From assembly GCF_900108175.1 (NCBI RefSeq), contig NZ_FNVO01000014.1, forward strand, positions 1-64,000: DNA of 64,000 nt, written 5' to 3'. The notes under the pieces are model-generated. The model was not told the origin of the DNA and searched no databases. It saw only the letters and a list, made by a program, of their open reading frames with translations. This stretch comes from Thermomonospora echinospora. Its GTDB lineage: Bacteria; Actinomycetota; Actinomycetes; Streptosporangiales; Streptosporangiaceae. Made by a program: the position numbers and the translations under genes. Shown here one piece after another: positions 34,455 through 42,253 of this stretch. Each line of letters opens with the position of its first letter. The stretch's first letter is position 1.

Positions 34455-35846
34455 ATGGACCACCAGCCCACCTCCGTATACAGCCCTCTCACACTGGCGG
34501 CGACCGAGCCGCTGCTGACCCGGGACTTCGATGCCCGGCCGGCGTTGGTGTACGAGCGGCTGCGCGCCAAGTACGGGGCGGTCGCCCCGGTCGACGTGCA
34601 CGGCGTTCCCGCCTGGATGGTGCTCGGTTACGCCGAGGCCCTAGAGGTGCTGCGCAACGAGCGGGGGGTGTGGAGCAAGAGCATCGACAACTGGCGGGCC
34701 TACGCCGAGGGCAGGGTTCCGGCGGACTGGGCGCTGCTGCCCTTCCACGCGAGCGGAGGCGTCCCGTACACCTCGGGCAGGGTCCACGCCCACTTGCGCG
34801 GGGCGTGGACGACGGCGCTGCGGCCGTTCCAGGACCGCACGCAGCCGCAGGCCCGCCGGATGGAGAGCGAGGTGCGCCGGTACGCCGACGAGCTCATCTC
34901 GCTGATGGCCGCGGGCGGGCGGAGCGGCTGGGCGGACCTGTCGGCCCAGTACTCCCGGCCATTGATCGTGATGGTGTTCAACCTGCTGGTCGGCTTCGGC
35001 GCGGCCACCGACGACGTGCTCATGGACATGTGGCGGCTGATGGACGGCACCCCCGACTCGGCCGAGGCGATGGTCCGGCTGACCGAGATGATCGGCCAGG
35101 CCGTCACCGCCAAGGACCGGCAGCCCGGCGACGACCTGCCCTCCTACATGATGGCCGCCGGGCTCACCGTGGAGCAGGCCACCACCGAGACGATCATGCT
35201 CATGGGCGCCCTCGGCGACATGACCAGCTCACTGATCTGCAACGCCATCGTCGAGGTGATCCTCGACACCGCCGGGGCGCGCGCCAGCCTGGCCGCCGGG
35301 ATGATCCGCGAGACGGTCAACCGCGCCGCCATGGCCAGCCCGCCCAACCCCAACCTGACCTTCCGCTACGCGACCGCCGACACCATGATCGGCGACACCG
35401 CCATCGCCGCCGGCGACCCGGTCATGCTGTCGCTGGCCGCCGCGCACGCCGACCACCGCTTCGCCGACCCGCTGGACCTGTCCTCGGTGCACAGCTCCCG
35501 CGCCCACCTGTCCTGGGGCGCGGGCGCGCACCAGTGCCCGGCCGACGACCTGGCCACCACCCTGGTCAGCATCGCGGTGGAGCGGCTCTTCGAGCGCATG
35601 GCCGCACTGGAACTGGCGCTGCCCCCCGACCAGCTGCCCTGGCGCTCCTCGCTGGTCATGCGGGGGCTGCGCTCGCTGCCGGTACGGTTCCAGGTCGTGG
35701 AGTCCTTCACTCCCTCGGCGCGGGCCGGGTCCCTCGGCGCGACCGGCGAGCCGGGGGGCGCCGAGGCGGGACAGTCTCTGCAGGGTGGTTCCCGTTCCGC
35801 CCTGACCCGCCTCATGCGATCCCTGCTCAGGCAGAGTTCCCGATAG
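34455..35846 (+). CDS. Cytochrome P450, CYP157-like, lacking the ExxR motif
   Basis: A 463-residue P450. The heme loop is HLSWGAGAHQCP with the Cys ligand at 361. The N-terminal GRVPADWALLP and C-terminal LPWRSSLVMRGLRSLPVRF resemble actinobacterial CYP157. The K-helix reads ETVNR (286-290): the Arg of ExxR is shifted and Asn stands in its place, and the I-helix GDMTSS (254-259) is degenerate. CYP157 proteins are known to lack ExxR. A ~40-residue Ser/Gly/Arg-rich tail is extra. ATG at 34455 with GGGAG six bases upstream. No CYP154 or conservon genes are nearby. Confidence 0.85.
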   Translation: MDHQPTSVYSPLTLAATEPLLTRDFDARPALVYERLRAKYGAVAPVDVHGVPAWMVLGYAEALEVLRNERGVWSKSIDNWRAYAEGRVPADWALLPFHASGGVPYTSGRVHAHLRGAWTTALRPFQDRTQPQARRMESEVRRYADELISLMAAGGRSGWADLSAQYSRPLIVMVFNLLVGFGAATDDVLMDMWRLMDGTPDSAEAMVRLTEMIGQAVTAKDRQPGDDLPSYMMAAGLTVEQATTETIMLMGALGDMTSSLICNAIVEVILDTAGARASLAAGMIRETVNRAAMASPPNPNLTFRYATADTMIGDTAIAAGDPVMLSLAAAHADHRFADPLDLSSVHSSRAHLSWGAGAHQCPADDLATTLVSIAVERLFERMAALELALPPDQLPWRSSLVMRGLRSLPVRFQVVESFTPSARAGSLGATGEPGGAEAGQSLQGGSRSALTRLMRSLLRQSSR

Positions 35847-35866
35847 GCCCGATAGGCCCGATAGGC
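35840..35866. repeat. Three tandem copies of a 9-bp unit
   Basis: CCGATAGGC repeated three times without mismatch; the first copy contains the P450 stop codon. Confidence 0.9.
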
Positions 35867-35937
35867 CTGCCCGGCCGTGCTCGGCCGTTCGCGGATCCGC
35901 CCGTGGGCTCACCGGCCGATCGGTGAGGTCTCCGTGT

Positions 35938-35976
35938 ACCGGCGATCCCGCCCTGGATGTGGGCGGGGTCGCCGGT
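35938..35976. terminator. Strong bidirectional terminator hairpin
   Basis: ACCGGCGATCCCGCCC pairs with GGGCGGGGTCGCCGGT (16 bp, one G-U) around a 7-base loop, between the convergent P450 and FrnE genes. A weaker 7-bp hairpin lies at 35908-35927. Confidence 0.75.
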
Positions 35977-36003
35977 GCGGGCGATGCGGATCCGTTCGCG
36001 GGG

Positions 36004-36599
36004 TCAGCTGTTCCGCAGGAACGCGGTCAGTTCTTCGAGGCTGGGGGACACCAGCATGTACGTTTCGTCGGCGACCAGAGTGGGGACTCCGTGGACGCCG
36101 TACCGCCGGGCGCGTTCCAGGTCCGCCTTGACCTCCGCCTCGTAGGCGCCCGGCTCCAGGGCCGGCAGCCCCTCGGCGGCGGCCATGCCGGTCAGCGTCC
36201 GCGGGCCGCCGATCCACAGCCCGTCGATCGCGTAAGCGCGCATCAGCCGTTCGGCCATCCGGGTGCCCTGGCCGAACGCGGCGGCGTGGTGCACCAGGCG
36301 GTGCGCGTCGAAGGTGTTGGCCATGAGCGCGCGGTCGAGGCGGTAGTCCAGCCCGACCTCGGCGGCCAGCGCGGTGACCGCCGCCAGGCGGCGGTCGTTC
36401 TCGGCGCGGTCGATGCCATAGCGGTTGAGGTGGGCCTCGGTGAGCGTCCACCGGACGTTCGGTGGATAGCCGGGGTCGAGCTGGAAGCTGCGCCAGACCA
36501 GCTCGACGGATCTGCCGGTTCGCTCCAGCGCCCTGTCCAGGCGGCGCTTTCGATGTAGCACCAGGGGCAGACCATGTCCGAGAACACTTCGAGCTTCAT
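36004..36599 (-). pseudogene. DsbA-family oxidoreductase (FrnE-like), single-base frameshift
   Basis: The N-terminus MKLEVFSDMVCPWCYI with the CPWC thiol site is in one frame; the remaining ~180 residues (RRLDRALERTGRSVELVWRS to ELTAFLRNS) are in another. At about 36552 the sequence ATCGAAAGC would need one more G to read ...CYIGKRRLD as in the family. Everything else is intact, so this is either a recent mutation or a sequence error. FrnE-type proteins act as cytoplasmic disulfide/quinone-linked oxidoreductases. Downstream of an HxlR gene on the same strand. Confidence 0.85.
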
Positions 36600-36625
36600 G
36601 GCGACGAGCGTAGGCATAGAGCTCA

Positions 36626-36655
36626 CTTTTAGTAAGGACGTACCTTTTCGTAAGG
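36626..36655. promoter_or_regulatory. Direct-repeat operator upstream of frnE
   Basis: CTTTTAGTAAGG (36626-36637) and CTTTTCGTAAGG (36644-36655) are direct repeats with an 18-bp period, separated by the palindromic ACGTAC. It is the only AT-rich stretch nearby and lies 27-56 bp upstream of the FrnE ATG. A good candidate site for the neighbouring HxlR regulator. Confidence 0.65.
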
Positions 36656-36767
36656 CTCACACCCGGAGGTGACCGGCCAGGCGAGCGGCGAGCACTGTGA
36701 CGCACACCACGGGGAGCCTTTGGCGCCGGACACGGAGGTCTGTGCGCGGCGCCCGGGACGGAAGGGG

Positions 36768-37151
36768 CTATCGGCTCTGCGCGCTGTCGTAACGTTCCCG
36801 GGCGGCGACGATCTCGTCGGTGCGGCAGGTGATCCAGCCGACCAGATTCCGCAGGTGATCCGCCAGTTCCAGGCCGAGCGGGGTCAGCGCGTAGGACACC
36901 TGCGGCGGGGTGGTGGGCTGGACGGTCCGCTCGATGAGGCCGTCGCGGGCCAGGAGCCGCAGGTTCTGCGCCAGCATCTTCTCGCTGATGCCGCCGATGT
37001 GGTCGCGAAGCAGGTGAAAGCGCATGGGCCCCTCGTGCAGCGAGGCGATGATCAGCGTTCCCCAGCGGTTGGCCACGTGGTTGAGAACGGTCCGGCTGGG
37101 ACAGTCGTCCCGGAACGGCCCCTGCGGCGCCTGGAAGGTCTGCTCGGCCAT
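36768..37151 (-). CDS. HxlR-type regulator
   Basis: A 127-residue HxlR regulator: DDCPSRTVLNHVANRWGTLIIASLHEGPMRFHLLRDHIGGISEKMLAQNLRLLARDGLI is the family core. The Cys in DDCPSR is the conserved redox-sensing position. The ATG at 37151 has GGGAGGGG just upstream. It is followed on the same strand by the frameshifted FrnE-like gene, whose promoter carries direct repeats, which suggests a thiol- or quinone-stress switch. Confidence 0.9.
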   Translation of the reverse strand: MAEQTFQAPQGPFRDDCPSRTVLNHVANRWGTLIIASLHEGPMRFHLLRDHIGGISEKMLAQNLRLLARDGLIERTVQPTTPPQVSYALTPLGLELADHLRNLVGWITCRTDEIVAARERYDSAQSR

Positions 37152-37318
37152 GCCCCTCCCATCGAACCCCGTCTCCGCCCGGAGCTTACCGAGGGACAGG
37201 CCCTTCCACAGGAGACAGGTGCACCGATGACACCACCGCCGTCCTGGCCGCGGACGAGAGCGCGCACCAGGTGGCGGTGGCCGCGAGGGGGGACCGACCG
37301 GGCCGCCCCTTCGCGCTG

Positions 37319-38782
37319 TCAGCCGTTGGCGATGCGGACGACACCGGTCGTGGTGCCCTGGTAGACGACACCGGGGGTGATGGTGCCGACCATCTGGAGG
37401 GTGTCGTAGATGAAGCCGGTGCCGAGGGTCTTGGTGCGGACGATGGCGCCGGTGGCAGGGTCGATCTCGGTGTAGACGTAGGTGTCGAGGATCGTGGTCG
37501 AGGTGGTGCCGGGGATGACCGGCTTGCGGACGACCGTGCGGAGCAGGCCGTCCGCAGTGGACAGGCGCGGGACGGCGGCGGAGCGGACGACGGTGTCCCA
37601 GGCCAGGGTGCAGCCCGAGGCGGTGACGTTCACGCGCGACAGGCCGCCGGTGAAGTCGGCGGACGGCGGGACGCTGGGGCCGGCGTCGTCGGGCAGCACC
37701 GGGTAGGGGTAGCCGTAGGTGCTGGCGACGAAGACCGTGCTTCCGGCGGCGACCGGCGAGTTCTCGCTGCCGCTGCCGCCGGCCTTGAGAACGGGCACCT
37801 TGCAGATCTGCTGGCCCGTTCCGCTGGCGTACACCAGCAGGTTCACCGTCGGGGCGGCGTTGTCGACGATGGTGAGGTAGTCGGTGCCGTGCGGACCGAA
37901 GAAGGTCGGGGTGGAGCCCGACCCCCAGCTGAGCTGGCCCGGCTTGCGGCCCGGCCCGCGGTCGTAGACCTGCCGCCACACGACGGACGGCGTCCCGGTG
38001 GCGTCGGCGCGCAGCAGATAGGTGGCATGGGTGGTGGTGACGGCGGTGCCCTCGGGCACGGTAGAGATGCTGTTGGCGACCTTCTCCCCGGCCGGGAGGG
38101 CGAGGCTCTTCACGACGCCCGTGGTGTCGTCGGCGGTGCCCACGACACCGCCGCCGGTGGCGAACCACACGCGACCCTGCCAGTCCGGAGACAGGCCGAC
38201 GACCGAGTCGTCCTCGGCGACGACGGCGTCCAGCGGCAGGCGGCTCGCCACGTAGAGCTCCCAGCCGCCCGAGGAGGTCCTCCGGTGGCCGATGCGCAGC
38301 AGGTCTCGGGTGCCGTCGACGACCACGAGGCGATCGGCGTGGTCGAGGTAGGCGTAGACGCCGCCGAGCAGCGATCCCTTGGTCAGGCCGAGCTCGGCGA
38401 CGGAGTCTCCGGAGGCGGGGTCGAGCAGGTGGACCGTCGGCGCCTGGCCGAAGATCTCGGTGCACAGCGCGACGGGATACCCGTCCGCACCGGCCAGGAC
38501 CGTCGGGCAGGCCGCGGCGAGGGCGACGCGGCGTGAGGTCAGCGAGCCGGCGCCGGGCCCGGCGAGCGGAGTGGCGTCGGAGGACGCGGTGTCGCCGTGC
38601 ATGGTGGCGGTGCCGAGGGGGCCGGCGTAGGGGTTGCGGGGCGGCAGTGGCTCGAAGGGGCCGGCCGCGGAGGCGGCCGCGGCAGGCGAGGCAGGCAAGG
38701 CGGGCGAGGCGGTCGCGGCGAGCAGTGCGGCGACGACGGCGGCGCGGGTCAGGACGGCACGGGACGAGACGGTGGGACGCAT
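37319..38782 (-). CDS. Secreted propeller-like protein of unknown function
   Basis: A 487-residue protein with a Sec signal peptide (RAAVVAALLAATASPALPASPAAA). The mature part is built of repeated short strands with Gly/Thr/Val-rich turns and WFATGGGV/VWFATG-like blades (GRVWFATGGG, VFVASTYGYPYP, VYTEIDPATGAIVRT), suggesting a PQQ- or WD-like beta-propeller. Two Cys pairs may form disulfides. Function unknown; extracellular. Upstream is a 9-bp dyad at 38840. The HTH-PBP gene precedes it on the same strand, 199 bp away. Confidence 0.75.
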   Translation of the reverse strand: MRPTVSSRAVLTRAAVVAALLAATASPALPASPAAAASAAGPFEPLPPRNPYAGPLGTATMHGDTASSDATPLAGPGAGSLTSRRVALAAACPTVLAGADGYPVALCTEIFGQAPTVHLLDPASGDSVAELGLTKGSLLGGVYAYLDHADRLVVVDGTRDLLRIGHRRTSSGGWELYVASRLPLDAVVAEDDSVVGLSPDWQGRVWFATGGGVVGTADDTTGVVKSLALPAGEKVANSISTVPEGTAVTTTHATYLLRADATGTPSVVWRQVYDRGPGRKPGQLSWGSGSTPTFFGPHGTDYLTIVDNAAPTVNLLVYASGTGQQICKVPVLKAGGSGSENSPVAAGSTVFVASTYGYPYPVLPDDAGPSVPPSADFTGGLSRVNVTASGCTLAWDTVVRSAAVPRLSTADGLLRTVVRKPVIPGTTSTTILDTYVYTEIDPATGAIVRTKTLGTGFIYDTLQMVGTITPGVVYQGTTTGVVRIANG

Positions 38783-38839
38783 CGGGACTCCCCGGCAGGG
38801 TGACGGGACCGCGGGGCGGTCGTCGGGCGATGGGCGCGA

Positions 38840-38889
38840 CCGATGATCACAAAATACACTTTGCCGACTGATCAGGTAGAGATCATCGG
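38840..38889. repeat. 9-bp inverted repeat in AT-rich spacer
   Basis: CCGATGATC (38840-38848) and GATCATCGG (38881-38889) are perfect arms 32 bp apart, with a second GATC-centred TGATCA between. It lies 58-107 bp before the propeller gene and 93 bp after the upstream gene's stop; operator or terminator. Confidence 0.5.
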
Positions 38890-38981
38890 GCGTCCGCTTT
38901 CTCGCCGCCGGTGCCGGGCCCGGCCGGCGGCGCCGGCCCGGGAGCTCCTGGTGATCCTCCTGGAACGCGCGCCGATGCGGC

Positions 38982-40898
38982 CTAGCCGGCCTGGCAGGGG
39001 GCGGAGAGCAGGGCGTCCGGGGTGAGGCAGGGGGGAGATCCCGCCTGCTGGAGGAGCCTCCTGGCGGAGTCGCCGGCGAGGAAGGTCAGGAACGCCGAGG
39101 CGGGACTGCCGTTCGGAGGCTGCCCATGGGTGTAGAAGACCTCGGGGGCGACGAACGGGTAGCGGTCGCCCTGCGGGGAGACGCCGGCCTTGGTGCCGTC
39201 GAGGGTGAGGATGCGCACGCCGGGGTAGCGGCGGGTGTTCGCGGCGACGTGCAGTTCGGCGTAGCCGATGGCGCCGGGGACCTGGTTGACCGTGTCGAGG
39301 ACCTGTCCCTGGCTGCTGCGTTCGCAACGGATGATGCGGGCGGCGGCACGGATCTGGTCCTTGCGCCGGCAGTCCCTGGACGACAATTCCGGTTCGGGCT
39401 CGTTGAGCACCAATTCCTCGAAGATCGTCCGGGTTCCTGAGCCCTCGGTCCTGCTGACCAGCCGGATCGGCACGTCGGCGCCGCCCCTGAAGTGCTTCCA
39501 GTTGGTGGGCCCGCCGTCCCGGGAGTAGAGGGAACGCAGATCCCGCACCGACAGGCCGGTCACGTTCGTGTCCTTGTGGACGATGACGGCGAACGCCACC
39601 AGCGCGACCGGAAAACCCCGGAAACCCCGCAGCCGGATCTCGTCGGAGCCGGGACTGAGATACCCGTCGTGCATCGCGATCGTCGAGGCGGCGTTGCCGG
39701 CGGTGAGCGCGCGCACTCCCTCGTTGGAGCCGATGGGCGCTACCTGGATGTTCGCGTCCTCGCACAGCCTCTCGTAGCCCTGTCGGAGGGCGGCGGCCGT
39801 CCGTTCGAAGGCGGTGGAGCCGATCAGGTGGAGCGTGCCGCGGAAGCAAAAGGAAGGGCCCGCCGGCGAGCCGTCCGAGCCGGTCACCCTGCCCACCCCG
39901 ACACCGCCGGCGAACACCAGCGCGGCGAGGGCCGCCGACAGTGACCGCCGCTCACGGGGATCCCACCATCTCCGTTCCCGCCGCGTGTCCCGGACCGGCG
40001 GAGGCTGCTCCGTGCGCCGCCGGCTCTCGGCCTCCGCCAGGCGTTCGCGCAGGTCCTCCGTCTCGGCCTGGGCGGCGGCGAGCCGCCGCCGAAGTTCTGC
40101 CCCCTCGGCGCGGGCGCGGGCCAGATCGTCGGGCGGGGGCACGTGCCGCAGCCGTTCGTACGCCTCGACCCAGCGCGCGACCTCGGCCTCGGGCAGCCCG
40201 CAGGCCATCGCGAAGTAGCCGATCCTGGCGCGTTCCCGGTCGCTGACCGTGCGCCAGCGGTCCTTCTGGAGCATCGCGCTGATGGTGGCGTCGGGCAGTG
40301 TGCCCCACGAGCGTTTCTCGATCTCGGACTGCCGGGGCGAGCCCGCCCAGCCCTTCAGCTCCGCCAGCAGCGCGTAGAAGTCCCGGATGTCGCCGGCCGC
40401 CGACGGGTCGGGCAGCCGCCGGCCGGCGGCGAACGTCGGTATGGCCCACGGTTCGAAGGTCACCGGATGCCGCCTGGTCAGCCGCCGCCAGGGGATCTTC
40501 GCCTGGTAGGCCTCGACGATCTTCGCGGGCTTGCCCTGCCTGTTGTGCTCGAATGCCGCGCGCAGGTCGTCCCCTCGCTCGTCCCACAGGGCCTGCTCGG
40601 CCGCGGCCCACCGGCCGCGCACCTGTCCCATCTCGCCGCCGTCGACACCCGCCGCGGCCAGGCAGGCGCTGACGACCTCCCACGACATCAGTTCGCCGTC
40701 CCCGGCCAGCAAAGCCCGGACCGTCGCCTCCAGCAGCCCCGTGCGGTGCGCCAGCGTGCCCGGATCGCTCTGGCCGCCCAGCCGGGCGACCAGGTCACGG
40801 GTGAAGTCCGCCTTCCGGTCGAGATAGGAGTCCACCACCCGCTCCGTCCAGCTCGCGCATCCCCGCCCCGGCGCCCACCCGAGACGATCAATCATCAT
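38982..40898 (-). CDS. Membrane protein joining cytoplasmic HTH domains to an extracellular PstS-like binding domain
   Basis: A 638-residue protein. Residues ~30-100 and ~172-250 are two helical XRE-like segments (LAHRTGLLEATVRALLAGDGEL; LPDATISAMLQKDRWRTVSD), ~255-297 a coiled coil, 320-338 one membrane helix (LSAALAALVFAGGVGVG), and ~352-635 a phosphate-binding-type solute domain (GTLHLIGSTAFERTAAALRQGYE, SRTEGSGTRTIFEELV, GAIGYAEL). Topology suggests an external ligand sensor coupled to DNA-binding or effector parts inside. Start uncertain: ATG at 40898 or the next codon; a longer GTG start at 41021 is less likely. Confidence 0.75.
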   Translation of the reverse strand: MMIDRLGWAPGRGCASWTERVVDSYLDRKADFTRDLVARLGGQSDPGTLAHRTGLLEATVRALLAGDGELMSWEVVSACLAAAGVDGGEMGQVRGRWAAAEQALWDERGDDLRAAFEHNRQGKPAKIVEAYQAKIPWRRLTRRHPVTFEPWAIPTFAAGRRLPDPSAAGDIRDFYALLAELKGWAGSPRQSEIEKRSWGTLPDATISAMLQKDRWRTVSDRERARIGYFAMACGLPEAEVARWVEAYERLRHVPPPDDLARARAEGAELRRRLAAAQAETEDLRERLAEAESRRRTEQPPPVRDTRRERRWWDPRERRSLSAALAALVFAGGVGVGRVTGSDGSPAGPSFCFRGTLHLIGSTAFERTAAALRQGYERLCEDANIQVAPIGSNEGVRALTAGNAASTIAMHDGYLSPGSDEIRLRGFRGFPVALVAFAVIVHKDTNVTGLSVRDLRSLYSRDGGPTNWKHFRGGADVPIRLVSRTEGSGTRTIFEELVLNEPEPELSSRDCRRKDQIRAAARIIRCERSSQGQVLDTVNQVPGAIGYAELHVAANTRRYPGVRILTLDGTKAGVSPQGDRYPFVAPEVFYTHGQPPNGSPASAFLTFLAGDSARRLLQQAGSPPCLTPDALLSAPCQAG

Positions 40899-40979
40899 CC
40901 GGTTCGGGCGGATGCGGCATCCGCGAGTTATCCGGAAGTTCGTGTTCTGGACGCCTGTCCGTACCGTCGGCGGTCCCGT

Positions 40980-41026
40980 CCAGGAGGCTTCCAGGAACCC
41001 ACCAGGATTCCTGGACGGCACCAGGA
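40980..41026. repeat. CCAGGA repeats with 11-bp phasing
   Basis: CCAGGA occurs at 40980, 40991, 41002 and 41021; the first three are exactly 11 bp apart, and the third is part of the dyad CCAGGATTCCTGG (41002-41014). They lie between the divergent HTH-PBP and DUF5519 genes. Helical phasing suggests cooperative protein binding. Confidence 0.6.
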
Positions 41027-41094
41027 ACCGACGAATCCCACCAAGACACCCGCCGACCGATCACCGGGACCCGGGTTCGGCCACGCTGGAACCC

Positions 41095-41565
41095 ATGAGC
41101 CGAGGACGCCGCCCCCGCTCCGTTTCGTACGCCGACCTGGCCGTCGACCGATTCCGGAACTGGCCGCTGAGGGCATGCCGCGCCGACTGCCCGCCCGGCC
41201 GTGCCCTGGCCCTGCCCGGCCTGCAGATCGTCCACTTCCATCAGGGAGACCTGGCCGAGGTCCTCCTCACCCGGGAGGTCATCGGCCGTCTCACCGCGGC
41301 CCTCACCGCCTCCGGGCGCGTCGACGTCCCCCGCAACACCGGCTGGGTTCAGGTGCATCTGGACACCGACGGCGACCTCTTCCTCTTGCAGTCCCTGGTC
41401 AGCCTTGCCATCCAGGCCAACGACCCCACCTGCCGCCCGCATCGCCACACCATGGCGGCCTGCCCCCACGCAAGTCCCGGGCTCCGGCACCGCCGGGCAA
41501 CGGCGGAGCCGGACCTGCTCGTTCACGGCCCCGCCCGGCACGACCACGCGGCAGGCCGCCGGTAG
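41095..41565 (+). CDS. DUF5519 (luciferase-domain) family protein
   Basis: A 156-residue protein whose core, LPGLQIVHFHQGDLAEVLL, then SGRVDVPRNTGWVQVHLDTDGD and LLQSLVSLAIQAND, matches the small DUF5519/luciferase-domain family of actinobacteria. Despite the name, no catalytic activity is established. The last ~35 residues are low-complexity. The ATG at 41095 fits the family start. It is divergent from the HTH-PBP gene across the CCAGGA repeats. Confidence 0.65.
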   Translation: MSRGRRPRSVSYADLAVDRFRNWPLRACRADCPPGRALALPGLQIVHFHQGDLAEVLLTREVIGRLTAALTASGRVDVPRNTGWVQVHLDTDGDLFLLQSLVSLAIQANDPTCRPHRHTMAACPHASPGLRHRRATAEPDLLVHGPARHDHAAGRR

Positions 41566-42253
41566 GCCTGCCGGGAAGTCTCCGCGGCTCCAGGGATCGG
41601 TACGAGCAGGCGGTCCTGGGAACACCCCAGGCCGGCGAACACATCCCGGCACTGGACCCTGACCTGCGGCTCCGTGGCCGGGTGCGTCCCGTTCCGGTGG
41701 CCGCGGCCCTGTCGGGAGGCGGGGCGGCGCCGTCCCGCCTTCGCCGGCCAGGGGAACGTGGATGATGCCGGTAAGGACCAGGTATGGGCCCGGCCGCCAC
41801 TTCTTCCGGCCGGCCAGGGCCGATGGAGCGGCGGCGTGGTGCTCCTGCGGGACGGGGCTGGCGCCGGGCTGCTGCGGGCACGATATGCCCTTCTCGGAGG
41901 GCCCAGGATGAGGGCCCAGCATGAGGGCGTCGCCGCGCCACCTGGAACGTCACCGTTCGTAGCGGCGTCGTGCGTTCCTCCTCGTCCTGTGACGGAGGGC
42001 GGAACAGTGCCCCGAGTGACTGGATTATCCTACGGATTGTCCAAGTTGCCTGTGCTGTCCCCGGCTCGGCGGCGTCAGCGCCGCGGTGTGGCGGAGTCGC
42101 GGTGGTGGACGGCGGGCGGGACGCGTCGGCACCGGTGCCTCCCGGCCATGGTGAGATGGTCGATCGGATGCGCACGTCGTGGGGCGACCAGGGGTGCGGC
42201 CGACACGAGCGGTGGTTGCGGGGAATTGGTCGACGTGAACGAAGGGGTGTCGA
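41566..42253. other. 688-bp stretch without a recognisable gene
   Basis: Open frames exist on both strands but none shows family-like sequence. The only noticeable element is GGATTATCC (42022) followed 12 bp later by GGATTGTCC (42034) in an AT-richer patch, a possible promoter or operator for the large signalling gene. An AAGGGG ribosome site precedes the GTG at 42254. Confidence 0.5.

Noticed and set aside
35840-35866. CRISPR-like array
   Set aside because: Three 9-bp units with no spacers; simple tandem repeat. No CRISPR array was seen anywhere in the window.
41566-42253. Gene on either strand (for example a plus frame 41674-42267)
   Set aside because: No recognisable motif, poor ribosome sites and overlap with the start of the large signalling gene.
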